From NCBI GenBank assembly GCA_049790315.1, contig JBAQYV010000169.1, positions 1-6,807 on the forward strand: a DNA stretch of 6,807 bases, read 5' to 3'. The stretch comes from DASPOJ01 sp049790315. Its GTDB lineage: Bacteria > Acidobacteriota > Terriglobia > Acidiferrales > UBA7541. Positions 5,368 to 6,807 of the stretch are shown here, piece after piece; positions within the stretch are counted from its first letter, which is position 1; each line of letters starts with the position of its first letter. The notes beneath the pieces are model-generated. The model saw only the letters and a list, made by a program, of their open reading frames with translations. It was not told the origin of the DNA and did not search any database. The position numbers and the translations under genes are program-made.

Positions 5368-6191
5368 AGCGGACCGCTTCTCACCATGCGGGCCGTGGCG
5401 GCGCGAAGCGCGCGAAAAAAACGGCGCCTTCCGCGGCGGCCAACGGCGTTGCGGCACTCGCGGCGCATTTCCACGGAATTCCGCTGCCGGGCGTGAAGTC
5501 GGAAGAGCTGGGCGGCTCGCTGATCGTGGTGGAAGGCACGGACGGTTCGGGACGCTCGACGCAGATCTCGCTGCTCACGGAGTGGCTGGAATCCGAAGGC
5601 TTCGCCGTGCAAACGATGGGGCTGCGGCGATCGTTTCTGGTGGCGAAGGACATTGACACGCTGCTGGAAGAAAACGCGATCACGCGCATGACGCTCACCC
5701 TGATGTACGCGACGGATTTTTTCGATCAGCTCGAGCATCGCATTCTGCCGGCGCTGCATTCCGATTTTATCGTGCTGGCCGATCGATATTTCTACACCCT
5801 GATCGCGCGCGCGGCTGTGCGCGGAATCGAGCGCGGCTATCTGCATGGTTTGTACGCGATGGCGCTTCGGCCGGATTTAACGTTTTGGCTGGACGTGAGT
5901 CCGGAGGCGGCATTCGAGCGGGAGTTCCGCAAATCGCACGCGATCAGTTATTGGGAATCCGGGCGCGACATGTCGCTTTCAAACGACCTATTCCAATCGT
6001 TCATTCGCTACCAGGCTCGCGTGCGCAAAGAATTCCGCGGATTTTCCACGCGGCACAGTTTCGTCGAAGTGAACGGCGAAAACAGCATCCCCGTTGTGAA
6101 CCAGCAACTCCGCAAACGCATCGCGCAGCACCTGGGAGTTTCCCGCACGCGCTATACGCCCTCGGCGGCGTTGGCCCACCTGTGGCGCTGA
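5364..6191 (+). CDS. Thymidylate kinase-like protein with Arg-type Walker A (second of tandem pair)
   Basis: This 275-residue paralog of the preceding kinase aligns with it from LIVVEG onward. The P-loop is GTDGSGRST (58-66), with Arg64 in place of the Walker A Lys. Other shared blocks are YATDFFDQLEHRILPAL (115-131, compare HAADFADRCERQILPLL), LADRYFYT (138-145), YWESGRDMSLS (196-206, compare FYEAGMDLNLS) and RYQARVRKEF (215-224). The DRY motif is intact; the REPGG and AYQ dTMP-kinase motifs are absent. A 50-residue basic/Ala-rich N-terminal extension (GGAKRAKKT) precedes the fold. The ATG at 5364 is chosen because GGAG (5352-5355) is 8 nt upstream; an in-frame TTG at 5298 would overlap the first kinase. 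Arg can weaken or change ATP use, so this may be a regulatory or structural partner of the first kinase, or an active variant. It overlaps the phosphatase gene by 10 nt. Confidence 0.84.
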   Translation: MKRTASHHAGRGGAKRAKKTAPSAAANGVAALAAHFHGIPLPGVKSEELGGSLIVVEGTDGSGRSTQISLLTEWLESEGFAVQTMGLRRSFLVAKDIDTLLEENAITRMTLTLMYATDFFDQLEHRILPALHSDFIVLADRYFYTLIARAAVRGIERGYLHGLYAMALRPDLTFWLDVSPEAAFEREFRKSHAISYWESGRDMSLSNDLFQSFIRYQARVRKEFRGFSTRHSFVEVNGENSIPVVNQQLRKRIAQHLGVSRTRYTPSAALAHLWR

Positions 6192-6807
6192 GACTCGTCG
6201 ACTCGCTGCGCATCGCGGCCGTGGACGCGGGATCAAACGCGATCCGCCTGATCGTGGCTGAAGCGTATGGCGCCGGCCAGTGGGAGACAATCGAAACTCT
6301 GCGCCTGCCCATTCGGCTGGGACATCACGCATTTTCCGGCGGGCGATTGAATCGGAAGACGCTGTCCGATGCCGTGGCGGGATTCGGTGAATTTCAAAAT
6401 CACATGGAACACAGCGGCGTTGTGGCGTATCGCGCTGTGGCCACCAGCGCGGCGCGCGAGGCGCGGAATCGCGAGCGGTTGCTCGATCTTGTGCGCCGCC
6501 GCGCGGGACTCGAGCTCGAAATTATTTCCGGAGACGAAGAGGCGCGGCTGGTTCGCGTAGCGGTGGCGCGCGCATTTTCAGGATACGCGACGCCGCGCGT
6601 GATTTTGGATTTCGGCGGCGGAAGTCTGGAGATCAACTGGATGCGCGGCGCGCAAGTGGAGCGCGTGGCCACGCTGCCGCTGGGCGCGGTGCGACTGATG
6701 GAAGCGTATCGCGCCGGCGGCGCAATTCCGGAAGAGCGCGCCGCGGAAATTGTGCGGCACGTCGAGCACGTGCTGGCGAGCGCGCTCGGCGATCGGCGGC
6801 CTCGCGC
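6182..6807 (+). CDS. Ppx/GppA-family phosphatase (exopolyphosphatase or pppGpp phosphohydrolase), 3'-truncated by window
   Basis: This is an ASKHA-fold phosphatase of the Ppx/GppA family, which releases phosphate from polyphosphate or from pppGpp. The 208 visible residues contain the first phosphate loop IAAVDAGSNAIRL (11-23), ATSAARE (87-93), the catalytic-acid region ISGDEEARL (115-123; Glu119 or Glu120) and the second phosphate loop LDFGGGSLEI (142-151), then LPLGAVRL (165-172). The family usually reads DIGGGSTE; here Leu149 replaces Thr. The frame is open to the window end, so the C-terminal half is not seen. GTG at 6182 is the most upstream reasonable start, 10 nt inside the second kinase gene, with no clear Shine-Dalgarno; CTG at 6206, directly before the fold, is a weaker option. 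The overlap implies translational coupling with the kinases. Ppx versus GppA cannot be decided here. Confidence 0.88.
   Translation, partial: MALRLVDSLRIAAVDAGSNAIRLIVAEAYGAGQWETIETLRLPIRLGHHAFSGGRLNRKTLSDAVAGFGEFQNHMEHSGVVAYRAVATSAAREARNRERLLDLVRRRAGLELEIISGDEEARLVRVAVARAFSGYATPRVILDFGGGSLEINWMRGAQVERVATLPLGAVRLMEAYRAGGAIPEERAAEIVRHVEHVLASALGDRRPR

Overview
The window is a GC-rich bacterial chromosome segment. It carries ordinary metabolic genes packed on both strands, with no rRNA, tRNA, CRISPR array or recognisable transposase. The mix is an L-rhamnose permease, an AhpD-like protein, a GYD protein, a free-standing NuoI-type ferredoxin, a YpdA-type flavoprotein, and paired thymidylate-kinase-like genes next to a Ppx/GppA gene. 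Together with an AT-rich intergenic element ending in a G-run and GGGTACCC, this suggests an Acidobacteriota (Terriglobia-like) soil organism. The assignment is inference from gene content and recollection of such genomes; there is no phylogenetic marker in the window.

Layout. (1) Positions 1-1079: the tail of a possible upstream gene, its TGA overlapping the ATG of a rhaT-type L-rhamnose/H+ symporter. (2) Positions 1080-1752: a 673-nt gap holding a well-formed sigma70-type promoter and an AT-rich block of nested and dispersed inverted repeats. (3) Positions 1753-2703, plus strand: an AhpD/carboxymuconolactone-decarboxylase-like protein and a small GYD-domain protein, separated by a GC-rich hairpin. 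(4) Positions 2766-4451, minus strand: a YpdA-type FAD/NAD(P) oxidoreductase followed by a NuoI-like 2x[4Fe-4S] ferredoxin, converging on the GYD gene. (5) Positions 4562-6807, plus strand: a tight cluster of two tandem thymidylate-kinase-fold genes and a Ppx/GppA-family phosphatase cut off by the window end.

The last block is the most interesting. The two kinases are clear paralogs, both with basic N-terminal extensions and altered substrate-side motifs. The second has Arg instead of the invariant Walker A Lys. The genes are joined by signs of translational coupling: a 9-codon mini-ORF bridges kinase 1 to kinase 2, and kinase 2 overlaps the phosphatase by 10 nt. This points to a co-produced set acting on nucleotides, polyphosphate or (p)ppGpp rather than routine dTTP synthesis, but the substrate cannot be read from the sequence. 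The YpdA-like and NuoI-like genes plus the AhpD-like gene give the middle of the window a redox flavour; a shared pathway is only a possibility.
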